Positions 32,400 through 42,954 of a stretch of DNA of 64,000 bases are shown piece by piece. Both the position numbers and the translations under genes were made by a program. The notes below the pieces were generated by a model. That model made no database searches. It had not been told where the DNA came from and worked only from the letters and a program-made list of their open reading frames with translations. The stretch lies in contig JADGJC010000022.1 of NCBI GenBank assembly GCA_027596075.1, positions 124,001 to 188,000 on the forward strand. Reading direction: 5' to 3'. How positions within the stretch are numbered: the stretch's first letter is position 1; each line of letters begins with the position of its first letter. Source of the DNA: Rhizophlyctis rosea. Lineage: Eukaryota; Chytridiomycota; Chytridiomycetes; Rhizophlyctidales; Rhizophlyctidaceae.

Positions 32400-33801
32400 C
32401 TACTGACTCTTCGCTCTGACAAGCTCCAAATGCTTCTTCCGCGCAATCTCCCTGTTCCTATGGATATGCGTCTCGACCTGATCGCGGATGGTCGTGTCGT
32501 CGAATTGGAGGCTGAAGCGGTTGAGTCTGGAAAAGTGGTGGGTAAGGTTTGAGGAGAGGATAGAGAATGAGGCCATATGTTGAGCATGGTTGCAGTTTGC
32601 GGCTGGGAGCAAAGAATAGACATGCGCAAGTCGCATCCCCCCCGGCCCCAACCGGTTTTCTCACCAACAAACGTGTGATTACTTACGTTTGGTTCTCTTC
32701 CAATGCGAACATGATTTCTCTCTCCACGTCTTTGCCGGCTGGTTCGCTCTGGCCATTTAGACGGACTTCCAGGAGAGTTGAGTTCTTGCGAATCAGGTGG
32801 ACAAAGGCTCCAATCTACGTATTAAGAAGGGGCAAAGATTGACAAATAAGTTATCACATCTTACTAGAATAGGAAGCAAAGTTAAAATTCTTACCCCACG
32901 CGGACCAATCCGATTCCGTTCGAGGTTGAGGATTTCTAGGGTATGGTTGTTTTCTAGGGCCTGTCCAGTGATTTCAGGAGGGGCACGATACAGCCGTCAA
33001 TGCCCATCTTAGGCCCAGTCAGACTGCAAAGTCTCACCTCCGCAATCGCAATCGCAGCCTCAGTCTTAACCCCACTCCCCTTCAACGCCAACCTCTTCAA
33101 CCCCGCCCCCTTCTTCAAAGCCTCACACAACCGCCTCAAATGCTCCCCACTAAACCCCTTAAAATAACTCCAATCAACCTCCTCCACACTCCCATCGCCC
33201 TTCTCCAACCCACTCAATACCCGCTCAACATCCGCTTCGGAGACTCCACTAGCCCCAGGCGAGTGCGGGGAGGGAAAAGGAATTTCCAACCCGGACCCGG
33301 AGAGTGTGGACCCGCGCCGGAAGCCGAAGTATCCTGTTGCGGAGGATTTTTCGGAGGGGGAGAGGAGGGGGCTGTCGTTGTTTTCGGGGGATGGGGAGAG
33401 ACGGCCGGGGGAGGAGAGGAGGGGGTTTGTGGTGGTGATGGTGGTGGATTGTTGGAGGAAGAAGTCTGGGCCGGGGGTGGAGCGTTCGGATGAGGGGATT
33501 GCGGCGAGGGCGGCGCGGTCTTCGGCTTTGTCTAATTCGTCTGGTTTCTAGTGGTAGGTCAGAGGAAGGGGATCTGAAGTGTTATGGACAGTGGACGTCA
33601 AGGTGAAAATTGAACAAAGAAGCAACTCACGTCAATAATCCCTTCCTCGCCGTTACCGTTCGCACTGGGTGTCAATTCAGGGGGTGCTAGATGCCCTCCT
33701 TCGACATTGGGTGACTCGTTTCCTTGAGGCGCGTTCTCCTTTGTTAAAAGGACGTTGGGCGTTTGTCCTGGCGTAATAACTAAAGGTACTGACTCAGTCA
33801 T
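32400..33801 (-). CDS. Tropomodulin-like leucine-rich-repeat protein
   Basis: Five exons (33801-33631, 33547-33038, 32960-32895, 32814-32687, 32526-32400) join in frame to 333 residues. Residues 1-150 are Pro/Ser-rich and probably disordered. From about 160 on, the order ADVERVLSGLEKGDGSVEEV, LRRLCEALKKGAGLKRLAL, ALENNHTLEILNLERNRIG, FVHLIRKNSTLLEVRL, then FALEENQTLNRFSLQF and a final RNREIARKKHLE matches the tropomodulin C-terminal LRR cap, including the ENxTL turns. In animals this domain caps actin filament pointed ends; the tropomyosin-binding N-terminal helices are not recognisable here. Actin capping is therefore inference. A perfect 8-b inverted repeat lies upstream (33904-33935). Confidence 0.82.
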
Positions 33802-34556
33802 TGTTAGCGTATGAAAGAACAGGTAAATGGTAGATGTGATCGCGAAAAGATGAGCTCCAAGCTGAACGCAATGTTGCTTACAGGAGTGTGGGAAACCCCT
33901 GGCTGGTTGGGCACAACGTCATAACCAGCCCAGCCACAAGACACAGATCTGCTCGTTGCACGACCCACACGAGGGTCCAAGATCCACAGCTCCAGAGCGA
34001 CTTAAATTTTTAAAGATCAAAAAATGCATTGACAAATTCATAAAGAACTTGATATAAGCATGTCCGACATGGAGTTCTTCAACTGTTGTGAAGTCTGAGC
34101 ATCTTCACATTTAAAATTCTATCTACACCTATATTATGAATAAGATACCGCCACCCGACATATTCTGGGCAACCACCCAGACATATTCTACACGATGCTA
34201 AACTAGAAGTCGCATCAAAAGCTGAGTTGTATCAAGCCATTTAACCATGATTGATGATGGCACTCGGTAGTCGAGTAGCAGGGTGGGAAGACGCTAGATG
34301 ACGACCTGGGAACAGGGAATTTAGGCTTTGCGAAGTGGTTGGGCAATCCGCGAAGATGAAGAATATGGATGGATGATGGAAAATGGATGACACCGTGTCC
34401 TTCGCTAACGTCCAGGAAGCGCACGCCTGCATCCAGATGAGACCCTCTATCCCAGCTATACTGATCTCTTCCCGGCCTTTCCACCTATTCGATAAAAAGT
34501 ACCCCATGCCAAACGAAATAAACCCTTCCGCCCCATCCGCACAGCTGTCGTCCCAC
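33802..34556. promoter_or_regulatory. Upstream region of the tropomodulin-like gene
   Basis: 755 b between the tropomodulin-like start and the 3' end of the TPR gene. It contains the inverted repeat GGCTGGTT...AACCAGCC (33904-33911 and 33924-33931), which could form a hairpin or bind a dimeric factor. The rest is A/T-richer and featureless. Confidence 0.45.
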
Positions 34557-36939
34557 TCACACCTCTTTCTTCTTCAACTTCCTGCCCAACCTCTTCGACA
34601 AAACCTTCAAGCTTCCCCGAATCGTTGGGTTTCGCGCGTCCCGTATGTCCGCTAGCAAAGCTTGAGCAGCTACCGTCAAAGGATGGTCCCGTCTCAACGC
34701 CCGCACACACCTCTCCACACAATGCGCACACTGCGCCTCCGCTTTCTGATATCGTTCAAGACGCAGAAATATCGTAGACAGTGCCGCCATAGCAGTGAGC
34801 GTGTCTTCATGGGAATCGCCCACAATCCGCGAGAGTTTCGCTATATATAGTAGGTGTCCCCGTTCCGCCTTATCGTACTTTTCCAAAGCCCAATACGATT
34901 CCGCCTGCAAACCCTCCATTTTCAAAGTTAGATGATGATCTGGTCCGAAAAGGCGGAGTGCAATATCCAAACTATCGTCAATAAGCGGGGCCGCTTTCTG
35001 TGCCTCGTCCCGGATTCTATATAATCTAGCTAGGTTGGTGGTGGCAGTCAAAGTTTTGATGTTCTCACGACCAAAAAGCGCAGTGATCTTTTCCAAACAC
35101 TGTACGAGCATCTTCTCCGTTTCATCCGTCTGATCGTTCTCGACGTACATGGTGCACAGATTGGCGGTAGCACGAAGAATGTCTGGATCACCTGTCGGTA
35201 TAGCGGCCTGGACGTCCCGCACACTACTCCGCAAAAGTAAGGTGGCCCTCTCTTCCATGCCCTGCTCGTTGTAAATATGTCCCAGGTAACTTAGAGTCAT
35301 CAACGTGTCCGGATGTGATTTCCCAAAGGCCGCCCTCTTTCTTTCCAAACTCTCTACTAAAAGCGTTTCCGCCTCCTTATACCGACCGCCATCAGCATAT
35401 ACCAGAGCCAAACTATCCATGATGCCAAGCGTTATCGAGTCTCCACCCCCTAAAACTGCCTTCGCTCTGTCCAATGCATCCACCAGATAGGTCTCCGCCA
35501 ACTCCATATTCCCTTGATCCCTACATAAATAACCTAGATTGCGGATAGCCTCAATGGAACGTTCATGATTCATCCCGTGGAGTTGTTTCAAGCGCTCGAG
35601 ATTCTCGTCGTACAGCTTCTTTGCCCTGTCGTGGTGCCCTTGCATGTGCAACATCCAAGCTAGCTCACTAGAAGCAAGCAAAGTGTTATCATGATCCAAT
35701 CCAAGCACCCGTTCCCTTATGAGCACACAATCCGTCAGAAGCGCAATCGATTTTTCGAAAAACCCTTCGTCCTCATAAGTTTAGCTAAACTGCGCGACCA
35801 AGTAGCATGATCGTTATCCGCCCCAGTCTGCTCCGCCAGCCAAACCTCGCCCTCCAACCCATCGACGGCCCAATTGAAAAGCAAGGTAAGAATCATCCGG
35901 TCAAGGGTGCTGAATCCTACTGTTGTCCGGATGATGTTGTGAATGGCATCAAGATCATCCCTCTCTGTTGCCTTGCTTCGCTCGGATTTGATAGTGGCAG
36001 CCATCTTATAGAAGTTACTGGGTTCATCGCGTAGGGATCGGCGAGCGTGAATCTTCTGGGAAAGTGGTAGGGCGATATCAAACGTAGATTTGGTGGACAC
36101 GCAGGCGTAGAGTTCGAAGACGCACCAAGCACGAGTAAGGGCAATAGGGTTATTCCAGGGTGTTAGGACCATGAGGACGTTGTGCATGGTGTTGATGGCT
36201 CCCATGAATGTTGTTTGCAACCAGTCCCCGGCTATTTTGCTTCTGGAGTGTTGCGGGAGGGAAAAGAGGTCGAACCACACGACGGCAGTGTCTGTGGTCC
36301 CTTTCTCACGGAAGTATCGTGTGATGGCATCGACTACTTCTGAAAACTTGTACTGCCAACAATGGCTGATAAACCAGGTGGCTGTTCCGACGAACCCGGC
36401 AACGTCTGGACTGTTACTTCGCGTTAAGCTTTTGCAGAATGATTCGGATTGGAATGGTTTGGTGATGGGTTTCAGGTACTTTTCACAAACTTGGGCTGTC
36501 GTCAATCCGCGAAATTTATCCGCTCCTCCGCAAAGGTTGACGAAATAGTCAAAAAAGGGGATGTGAAACCCAGGAGTGGGAGTTCCTCATTGTTTGTTGT
36601 TGTTGCTGGGGGAGCTGCTGTTGCAAGCATGGATTTGGCGATGTTTATGACGCGCTGATCAGGACGGAAGGCGAGCAAACAGATAGTCTTAGCTTCAGTG
36701 TTCGTTATTGCGACACTGCCTACATAGTAAGGATATACCTGAGTAGTAAGAGAATGTTCCGCGTTGACAATTTGAGTGGCTTTAAGAGCTAGCAGAGCGT
36801 AAAGCCTAGCAAGTCGACGGACAGGTCCGATGTGCAGCTCGAAGCAGGATATTGGGAACAGATGCTGCAGATGCAGATGATGTGAAAGAAAAGCGGCAGC
36901 CGGCCTGGAAAAAGGGTTGTGCCCAACCATGTTACACAT
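34557..36939 (-). pseudogene. TIR-like/TPR (kinesin-light-chain-like) protein with two frame breaks
   Basis: The coding sense falls into three frames. Part 1 (36939 to about 36566) leads into NNEELPLLGF. Part 2 (about 36568-35777) begins HIPFFDYFVNLCGG and carries an N-terminal domain with TATWFISHCWQYKF, WFDLFSLPQHSR and NPIALTRAWCVFELY. Part 3 (about 35779-34557) is YEDEGFFEKSIALL followed by about nine TPR units of kinesin-light-chain type (for example YKEAETLLVESLERKRAAFG). Adding one T-A pair at each switch (near 36566-36568 and 35777-35778, both beside T runs) would restore a single protein of roughly 790 residues. In oomycete and early-fungal proteins the FISH domain plus TPR array is usually labelled kinesin light chain but more resembles a TIR/STAND sensor. 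Either a pseudogene or assembly indels; the intact length and codon pattern favour the latter. Confidence 0.6.
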
Positions 36940-37341
36940 CGCTATGAGGGCGTCAAGATTACTGTGCCTCCAATGAATGTCACTGTGCCACTCTCTCCTG
37001 GCCCGTCATGCCATACGCCCCTTCTCTCATCTCTCATGGACTTCATGAGCACTGTCACCACCACATCGTAAACTCTACATGGAGCCGGCACTGAAGAAGA
37101 TGGTAATTTTGGAACGGATTTTGCATTGACCAGTCAATGGTGACAGTCGGCCGTCAGTGATTACAACCGATGTTGCAGGAATACATGGCTGCAGCCAGCG
37201 GTAGTCGATTCCAGCCATTTGCGGAAGATGACAGGCGAGATCTGATTCCTTCCTCCTCCGAGTCCATTTTCTCACCATTTTCACTTGCCGTTTCCACATG
37301 ACACAACATTCCCTTATCGCCCTGCTATAATATAGACAAAG
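36940..37341. promoter_or_regulatory. Divergent upstream region
   Basis: 402 b between the TPR gene (-) and SDHAF2 (+). CTATAATATAGAC at about 37324-37336 is a TATA-like patch only some 10 b before the SDHAF2 ATG. Otherwise nothing seen. Confidence 0.35.
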
Positions 37342-37878
37342 ATGCGCGCCTTTTATCTCGCTCGCACACCACAACCCTCTTTGCGTACAACCCGGTTTAC
37401 CCGCACCTTCCTACAAACTCCCGCCATTCGTCTCGCCTCCTCCTCCAACCCAACCCCCCCCCCCCCCCCCCCCCCCCGCGGACAAGAATTGGGGGGCCCG
37501 CCCCCCACCCCACCGCAATCAGACCCTCTTGCCCACGCAGTCTCCCTCCCACCCCTCCCGCAGCGCCCCATCCGCAACAACGAATCCTCACAAACAAAAC
37601 GCGCCCGCCTCCTCTACAACTCCCGTAAACGCGGTATCCTCGAAACAGATCTAATTCTCTCTACCTATGCCGCAAAACGACTCGACAAAATGTCGGATAA
37701 GGAGTTGGAGGAATTCGATAAGTTGATGGAGGAGAACGATTGGGACATCTATTATTGGGTTACGGGCGGGAAGGTGCCGCCGGAGCGGGTGAGAGAGATG
37801 GATATTTTTGAGGGGTTGGTGGAGCATGCCAAGAACAAGGAGAAGAAGGGGTTGAGGATGCCGGACTTGAATGCGTGA
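37342..37878 (+). CDS. SDHAF2: Succinate dehydrogenase assembly factor 2 (Sdh5)
   Basis: A single exon of 178 residues starting at ATG 37342. The first about 40 residues are rich in Arg/Thr/Ser and lack acids, a mitochondrial presequence. The conserved core is SQTKRARLLYNSRKRGILET followed by DLILSTYA, EEFDKLMEENDWDIYYW and a short tail. SDHAF2/Sdh5 (bacterial SdhE) helps attach FAD covalently to the SDHA flavoprotein in the matrix; the RG of SRKRG is the key contact. A C24 run at 37454-37477 codes seven prolines between presequence and core, so any slippage there would destroy the frame. The stop is 90 b from the convergent F-box-like gene. Confidence 0.93.
   Translation: MRAFYLARTPQPSLRTTRFTRTFLQTPAIRLASSSNPTPPPPPPPRGQELGGPPPTPPQSDPLAHAVSLPPLPQRPIRNNESSQTKRARLLYNSRKRGILETDLILSTYAAKRLDKMSDKELEEFDKLMEENDWDIYYWVTGGKVPPERVREMDIFEGLVEHAKNKEKKGLRMPDLNA
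37454..37477 (+). repeat. C24 mononucleotide run in coding sequence
   Basis: Twenty-four C code a polyproline stretch near the N terminus of SDHAF2. Confidence 0.95.
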
Positions 37879-37968
37879 TCTAGTTAGATTGATTGAGGTA
37901 TCTTATAAGATCATGCTTTCCTTCTTGGATTCGGATTGAGTGCCTTATTGTCATATAGAGCATGCGAT

Positions 37969-39343
37969 TTATGGATATTGTCGGTCATTTGAGCCGTGCG
38001 GCCAAGAGTTCACAATTTGCGCAATACATAAATCTTTAACAGTCACACCTACAGACTCCAGGATTTGCCGAGCAAGAGGAATGGCAAACATTTCCGGGGT
38101 GACCCGTTTTGTCACCTTCACTTCAAGTTGTCGGCGACGCTCCGGATCGATGTTCATCACAGGATGTAAGTCCATCTGGTTGCAGGCGGTTTTGAGTTTC
38201 GATTCGATGCAGGAAGAAAGCTGCAAACTTCTGTTGTCAGCATGCAAACAAAGCAAAAGGTTATCTTGATTGCTTCCTTGCCTCATCTGCGCACTGCTCC
38301 ACAAATGATTCCATGAACATCTTGATCTCCCATCTGCCTCGCTTGCCATACCATAGCCATTTTCGCACGTGGGCTGCATTTGTACGAGATTCCAACGGGT
38401 AACTTCTCAAGTGACGAGCGAGTTCCTCCAACCCGCTTTCCTGCGCGGTTTGCACAAAGACGTCCCACGCCGTGGACGAGTACAAACTGATGATCTGATC
38501 CTGAGCATTTGGAGTGTGTGCAGCTTTGACAAGGACCTCGGGGATGTAAAGCTTCATGATTTGGGCACTTATGCGATGGCTGACAAGGATGAAGTCGAAC
38601 CCGTAGGATGCCACGAATTGGCTGCTCGTGGGAAAACCGTGAGCGTCGGTGCCGCTTTCCTCGATGCTGTTAGGCACCTCGCGAAAGATGGCATTGTATG
38701 TCATCACCGGTTGAGCAGCGTCGGAGTCGGGTGTCAAATTTGAGTTTACGGTTGCAGGGTCGACCTCGATTTGAATGGCGGCAATGGTATTGGGCTCTTG
38801 CACGGGCTTCAGTCGGGTACTTGAATATTCAAAGACGAGGTGCGGACTGCCAGTTGAAGGATGGTCGGTGCATTGTAACAGTACAGTTTTCGACGTGTAC
38901 CCTTCAGGCAAGGCAGTTTTGTTACGCGATCGGAGCGAATCTTGAATGATCGGGGGTAAAGATGCCGGATTGCCCAATACGACCGTCAACCGAAGAAATT
39001 TCTTTCGTCGGTCCTGGTAGGCTTTGCGAGCGTATTTTCTAAAATGTTTTGATACCAGGAGAAACTTCGCGAGCGTTTTGTTGGGAAGTAGATGAAAGAT
39101 TTGAAGCAAGAGTTCTGGTATTGTCGGCAGGGTGGGAACTGTCGAGTCGCTTGTTAATTTGGCCCTATGATTTCCCAAACAGGCGCAGAGGCAGCCTACC
39201 CCCACCAAACGGCGATTGGGGAAGTGAAGTGACAGTATTTGAGCGCATTGTGTAGATGCACCTCCACAGGCAAGAGGTTCGTTGGAAAAAGGTGAAAAGT
39301 GTGAAAGGGTGAAGAGAAGTGCTTTGACGAGGTGGAGCTGCAA
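37969..39343 (-). CDS. F-box-like protein, copy A of a tandem pair
   Basis: The main exon ends at 38282 and exon 2 runs 38220-37969. The F-box-like segment IPELLLQIFHLLPNKTLAKF is followed by LVSKHFRKYARKAYQDRRKK. The long C-terminal region has no known fold and includes GYTSKTVLLQCTDHPS and FDFILVSHRISAQIMKLYIPE. The neighbour at 39841-41528 shares all these blocks, so this is a recent-to-moderate duplication. The intron 38281-38221 starts GCAAGG and ends TTTGCAG, a GC-AG intron. The first exon or exons are not resolved: no ATG opens the frame at 39343, and by comparison with copy B the F-box exon probably starts at the acceptor near 39144. F-box proteins supply substrates to SCF ubiquitin ligases through Skp1; that role is inferred from the motif only. 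Confidence 0.7.
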
Positions 39344-39840
39344 GCGGTCGTCAATATTGCTGCGCCAAGGGTCCTGTTCGCCCTCGCTCCTTCCTCAAGA
39401 CTCCAATTTCAATCCAGTGACAGCCCAGCGTAGCAATTTGCGCAGGCGTATCGCTGTAAATCATCGTTACATGTGAGTAGCAGAACCCGGTATCATACAT
39501 CATGAAGCCCTTCACCATTTTATCTCCTTCTCGCCAATTTCGAACGTCCGGTGAAGATCATCAAGTCATCTCCAGATTTTTTTCAAACTTTGGATTTTTG
39601 ATCAACACCGTCGGTTGAGACGTTGGGTAATCCCATTGTCATTTGAACATTTAGAACGCCAGCATTGCAAATTGAGTCACAGCATCAAGACTTTGCGCAA
39701 TTTTCAGCAAACACGGCTATGTACACAAAATCGCAGTAACCACTACTATCTACACTATCTTGTAGCAACCACTGCCATCTAAACTATACACATGTGTTGA
39801 CTGTGACATGCAGACGGCGCACCATACATTCTGAACCCGT
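39344..39840. other. Spacer between the F-box-like paralogues
   Basis: 497 b. Holds the (unresolved) 5' exon region and promoter of copy A and the 3' flank of copy B. No other gene seen. Confidence 0.4.
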
Positions 39841-41528
39841 TCACCAAACCATCTCCTTCTCGCCAGCTATGCACATTTGAGTGAGCAACATCCCAATCCT
39901 TCTACCCATCTTCCCGTCCTTCCACTTATTGAAATTTATCCTTCTCAACTCCTTCGTGTTGAACTCCACGAGGATACGCAAAAGACTTGTATCATCCAAG
40001 ATATCAATAGCCACGTTCCGGTATTTCAAAATTTCCCGCGCACAAGGCAGAGTCAGGAGTTCCGGTCGTATATGTTTGGTCAACTTTAGGTAGAGTTGTT
40101 GGCGACGATTTGGGTCGAGATTCATCACTTCATAACATTCCAGCTGGTTGACGGCAGGATAGAGGCGATCGATGAAGTTCGTGAGCTGGAAGTATCCGAA
40201 TTGTTAGCATTCTTTGGTCAAGTTATAACAGTTGAATAACCATTACTTCTTGCCTTGTGTATGCATTGTTCAAAAAATTGAAACATCCGATGAACCAGCT
40301 TCCCTCTCGCTGGTCTTCCAAACAAGAGCCATTGTCGCATATACGATGCATCAATCCCAGTATGGCAAGCGGTGAAGTGTTGGGCAAGAGCTTCCAAACC
40401 ATTCTCACAAGCTGCTGGCAGAAAGCCATTCCGCGGTTTGCAAGAATATAAGCTGAGGTTTGGACTGTGGACTGAAGGGGTATATGCACGGTCGATGAGA
40501 GCTTCTGGTATGTACAGCTTCAAGATTTGCGCAGTGTTCCAATCAACGACGAGGATGAAGTCGGACCCGTAGAATGCTTTGATGGTGAGAGCCCGGCGAT
40601 GGAAGGAATAGAAACCTTTGATGTCGGGATCCTCGCCGTAGAAATCATCGGCATCGATCCATTGATCCTTGCAATTGGTTTCACGAAAAATGGCATCACT
40701 GATGGGCAGCACTTTAGTGAAATCGTTTTTTGATGCTGGACCTGTGACATCAAGTGCAGAGATTTCTTCGATCTGGAAGGCGGCGACGTATCCGTTCTGT
40801 TGGACCACTTTGGCTTCAGATAGGGCGAATTCGAGAACGAGATGCGAGTTGCGAATTGAAGGATGGTCGATGCATTGCAATAATACGAACTTCGACGTGT
40901 ATCCTTTGGGCAACGCCGTCGTTTTGGGCAATTGGAGCGACTTTTGAATCAGGGCAGGGTCTTCGGCGGTGTATTTGAATTGGCCGCTTAAGCTTTTCGT
41001 CACCACCCTCAACCGGAGGAACTTCTTGCGCCGGTCGTGGTATGCTTGGCGAGCGTACTTTTTGAAGTGTTTTGAGACGAAAAGCACTTTTGCGAGCGTC
41101 TTGTTAGGAAGTAGACGAAGGATTTGGAGGAGGAGTTCTGGGGTCGTCAACACCTTGGGGACTGCAAACAGGATTGTATTTGAGAGGACTCTCAGAAGCT
41201 TTCGGACGGTGAAAGGCATACTGGGCAACTTACCATCGCCGGCTTTTGACGCAGAGACATTGCCCGCTGGTGGCGCGCGGAGAGAAGTGACGGTGTCTGC
41301 TTCATCCGTGCAAACCGACAATACAAAGTAAGTGAACTTGCGGAGGGAAGCCCACAACGGGTGCCAAGAACTTACCGTTGAGGGTGGCAGCTTTGAGCTT
41401 CTAACGATTTTTGAGAACGATGTCTCATTGAGGCTTTAGTCTTTTGAACCATACACGGACAGAACATCTGAACACTGTCCCACGAACACCAGAGTAATCA
41501 TCAAACCTACCGTGGTCACAGACTTCAT
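39841..41528 (-). CDS. F-box-like protein, copy B of a tandem pair
   Basis: Proposed exons: 41528-41511 (MKSVTT), a short exon near 41425-41379, one from about 41344 ending SAKAGDG at about 41232, the main exon from about 41162 to about 40256, and 40190-39841. The F-box-like block TPELLLQILRLLPNKTLAKV and VSKHFKKYARQAYHDRRKK match copy A closely. Further shared blocks are GYTSKFVLLQCIDHPS and SDFILVVDWNTAQILKLYIP, and the last exon NLDPNRRQQLYLKLTKHIRPE. The intron before the last exon begins GCAAGAAG and ends TTCCAG: as in copy A, a GC donor keeps phase 0, whereas the nearby GTAATG would break the frame. The 5' exons are tentative. Probable SCF substrate receptor; targets unknown. Confidence 0.7.
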
Positions 41529-42954
41529 GGAGGCGCTCATTTATCCGTTCAGAAATGAATAAGGGGAGCAGAAATCTCTGATGAGGAAGAAAGGATACGG
41601 CAGGCTACTATATTGCTGATTGTCAGTTGTTGGTAATCAACAATGGTGAAATGGAGAAGAGCGGCAGCATATCCTAGCGAGGCTGGGGGAGTATGTATGC
41701 TGAAGAACCTCGAGGAATGTTCCAGCCTTTACGTGCGTCATCTGATCAAGGGGGATGCTTTTTTGACTGCGCCAGCTGCGCAATGACATGCAGTGTTTCA
41801 GAATGACTTGGTATTGAACGGCCGCTCTTCCGGTGAATCATTATTGAACACCTTTCAGCTCTGCGCCACCCTGACTTCTGTTGTTTACCTGCAGCGGAAG
41901 TAAACAAAAACAGATCTGACTATAGCCCGTAAAAGTAGCAAACAATTTTCAATGATTTTGCTCCATTCAGCTCCCCCTAAATGAGAAAACTTTGGGGTTC
42001 ATCGAATCAAGTATGGAGCGCGATGTTTCTTGTGTTGGCGGTGTAACGTCGACAGATACACTATATCTCCGTCTATTTTGGCGCCTCCGTGATGTTCGGG
42101 GTGGATGTAAATCAGTGTGCTACACTGCGTGCAAGAAAAGCTTGGTATAGCAATCATTGCAAATTCCTATGCTCAGTGACTCTTTGAGCAAAACGATTTC
42201 CTCGCATTTAACAGTCTCAGTAGGACCCTGGCGTTGGTAGACAGGGTGGCACACTGACAATCCGCCCGTACCCTCCTGCCAGGTTACTCAAAACTGATTC
42301 ACCATTGAATCACTCAGCACACCCCACCCATTCTTTCACGTCGGCACAATGCCGCTGCGCATTTCAGCCGAGGTGGCGGCGCTGATTGAAGCAATCGGTG
42401 CTGGTTACGCGAGAATCTACTTATTTTGGTAGTGCTAGCACAGGAGTTTATCATTTTTTGTGGGAGGAACTTCTGTCTTTGATAAAAACTACAACCTGCC
42501 GATCTTGGGTCAACTTTCCATGAGTCCTCGCGTGACTGTCTGAGCCCCGTTTTCATTCATCAGGCTTCGGATCAATAGTGATGCCACTTTTTTACACGCC
42601 TATTTTGCCTCGCAGTTCTGAGGTAGGTAACGTCTCCACCACCCTCCGGTCACAGAGAGTGAAGTTTGGTGGCGCGGTTATTTGAACAGAATGAGAATCA
42701 TTTGCCGACGAGAAAGACACTTGTCTCATGTTCTCTTCTCTTTGAATTCTGATATAAAGAAGTCCATTCTGGGCCCTCAATCTTTTGTGCATAGTTGATA
42801 GGTTCTCACTCCCCCCCCTAATGAAATTCCGGCCCTTTCACACATAGGACACTCTCAATAACACGTCACTACCTGAGAACGACTTTGCAGATAGTAGACG
42901 AAACCAACACGCCAGCTATCTGTACACCGCCTCGTCCATCAATCTCAATCAAAA
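41529..42954. promoter_or_regulatory. 1.4-kb divergent intergenic region
   Basis: Lies between copy B (-) and the seven-span gene (+). No open frame with coding character. Short T- and A-rich patches only; the last 100 b are C/A-rich as before other starts. Confidence 0.4.
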
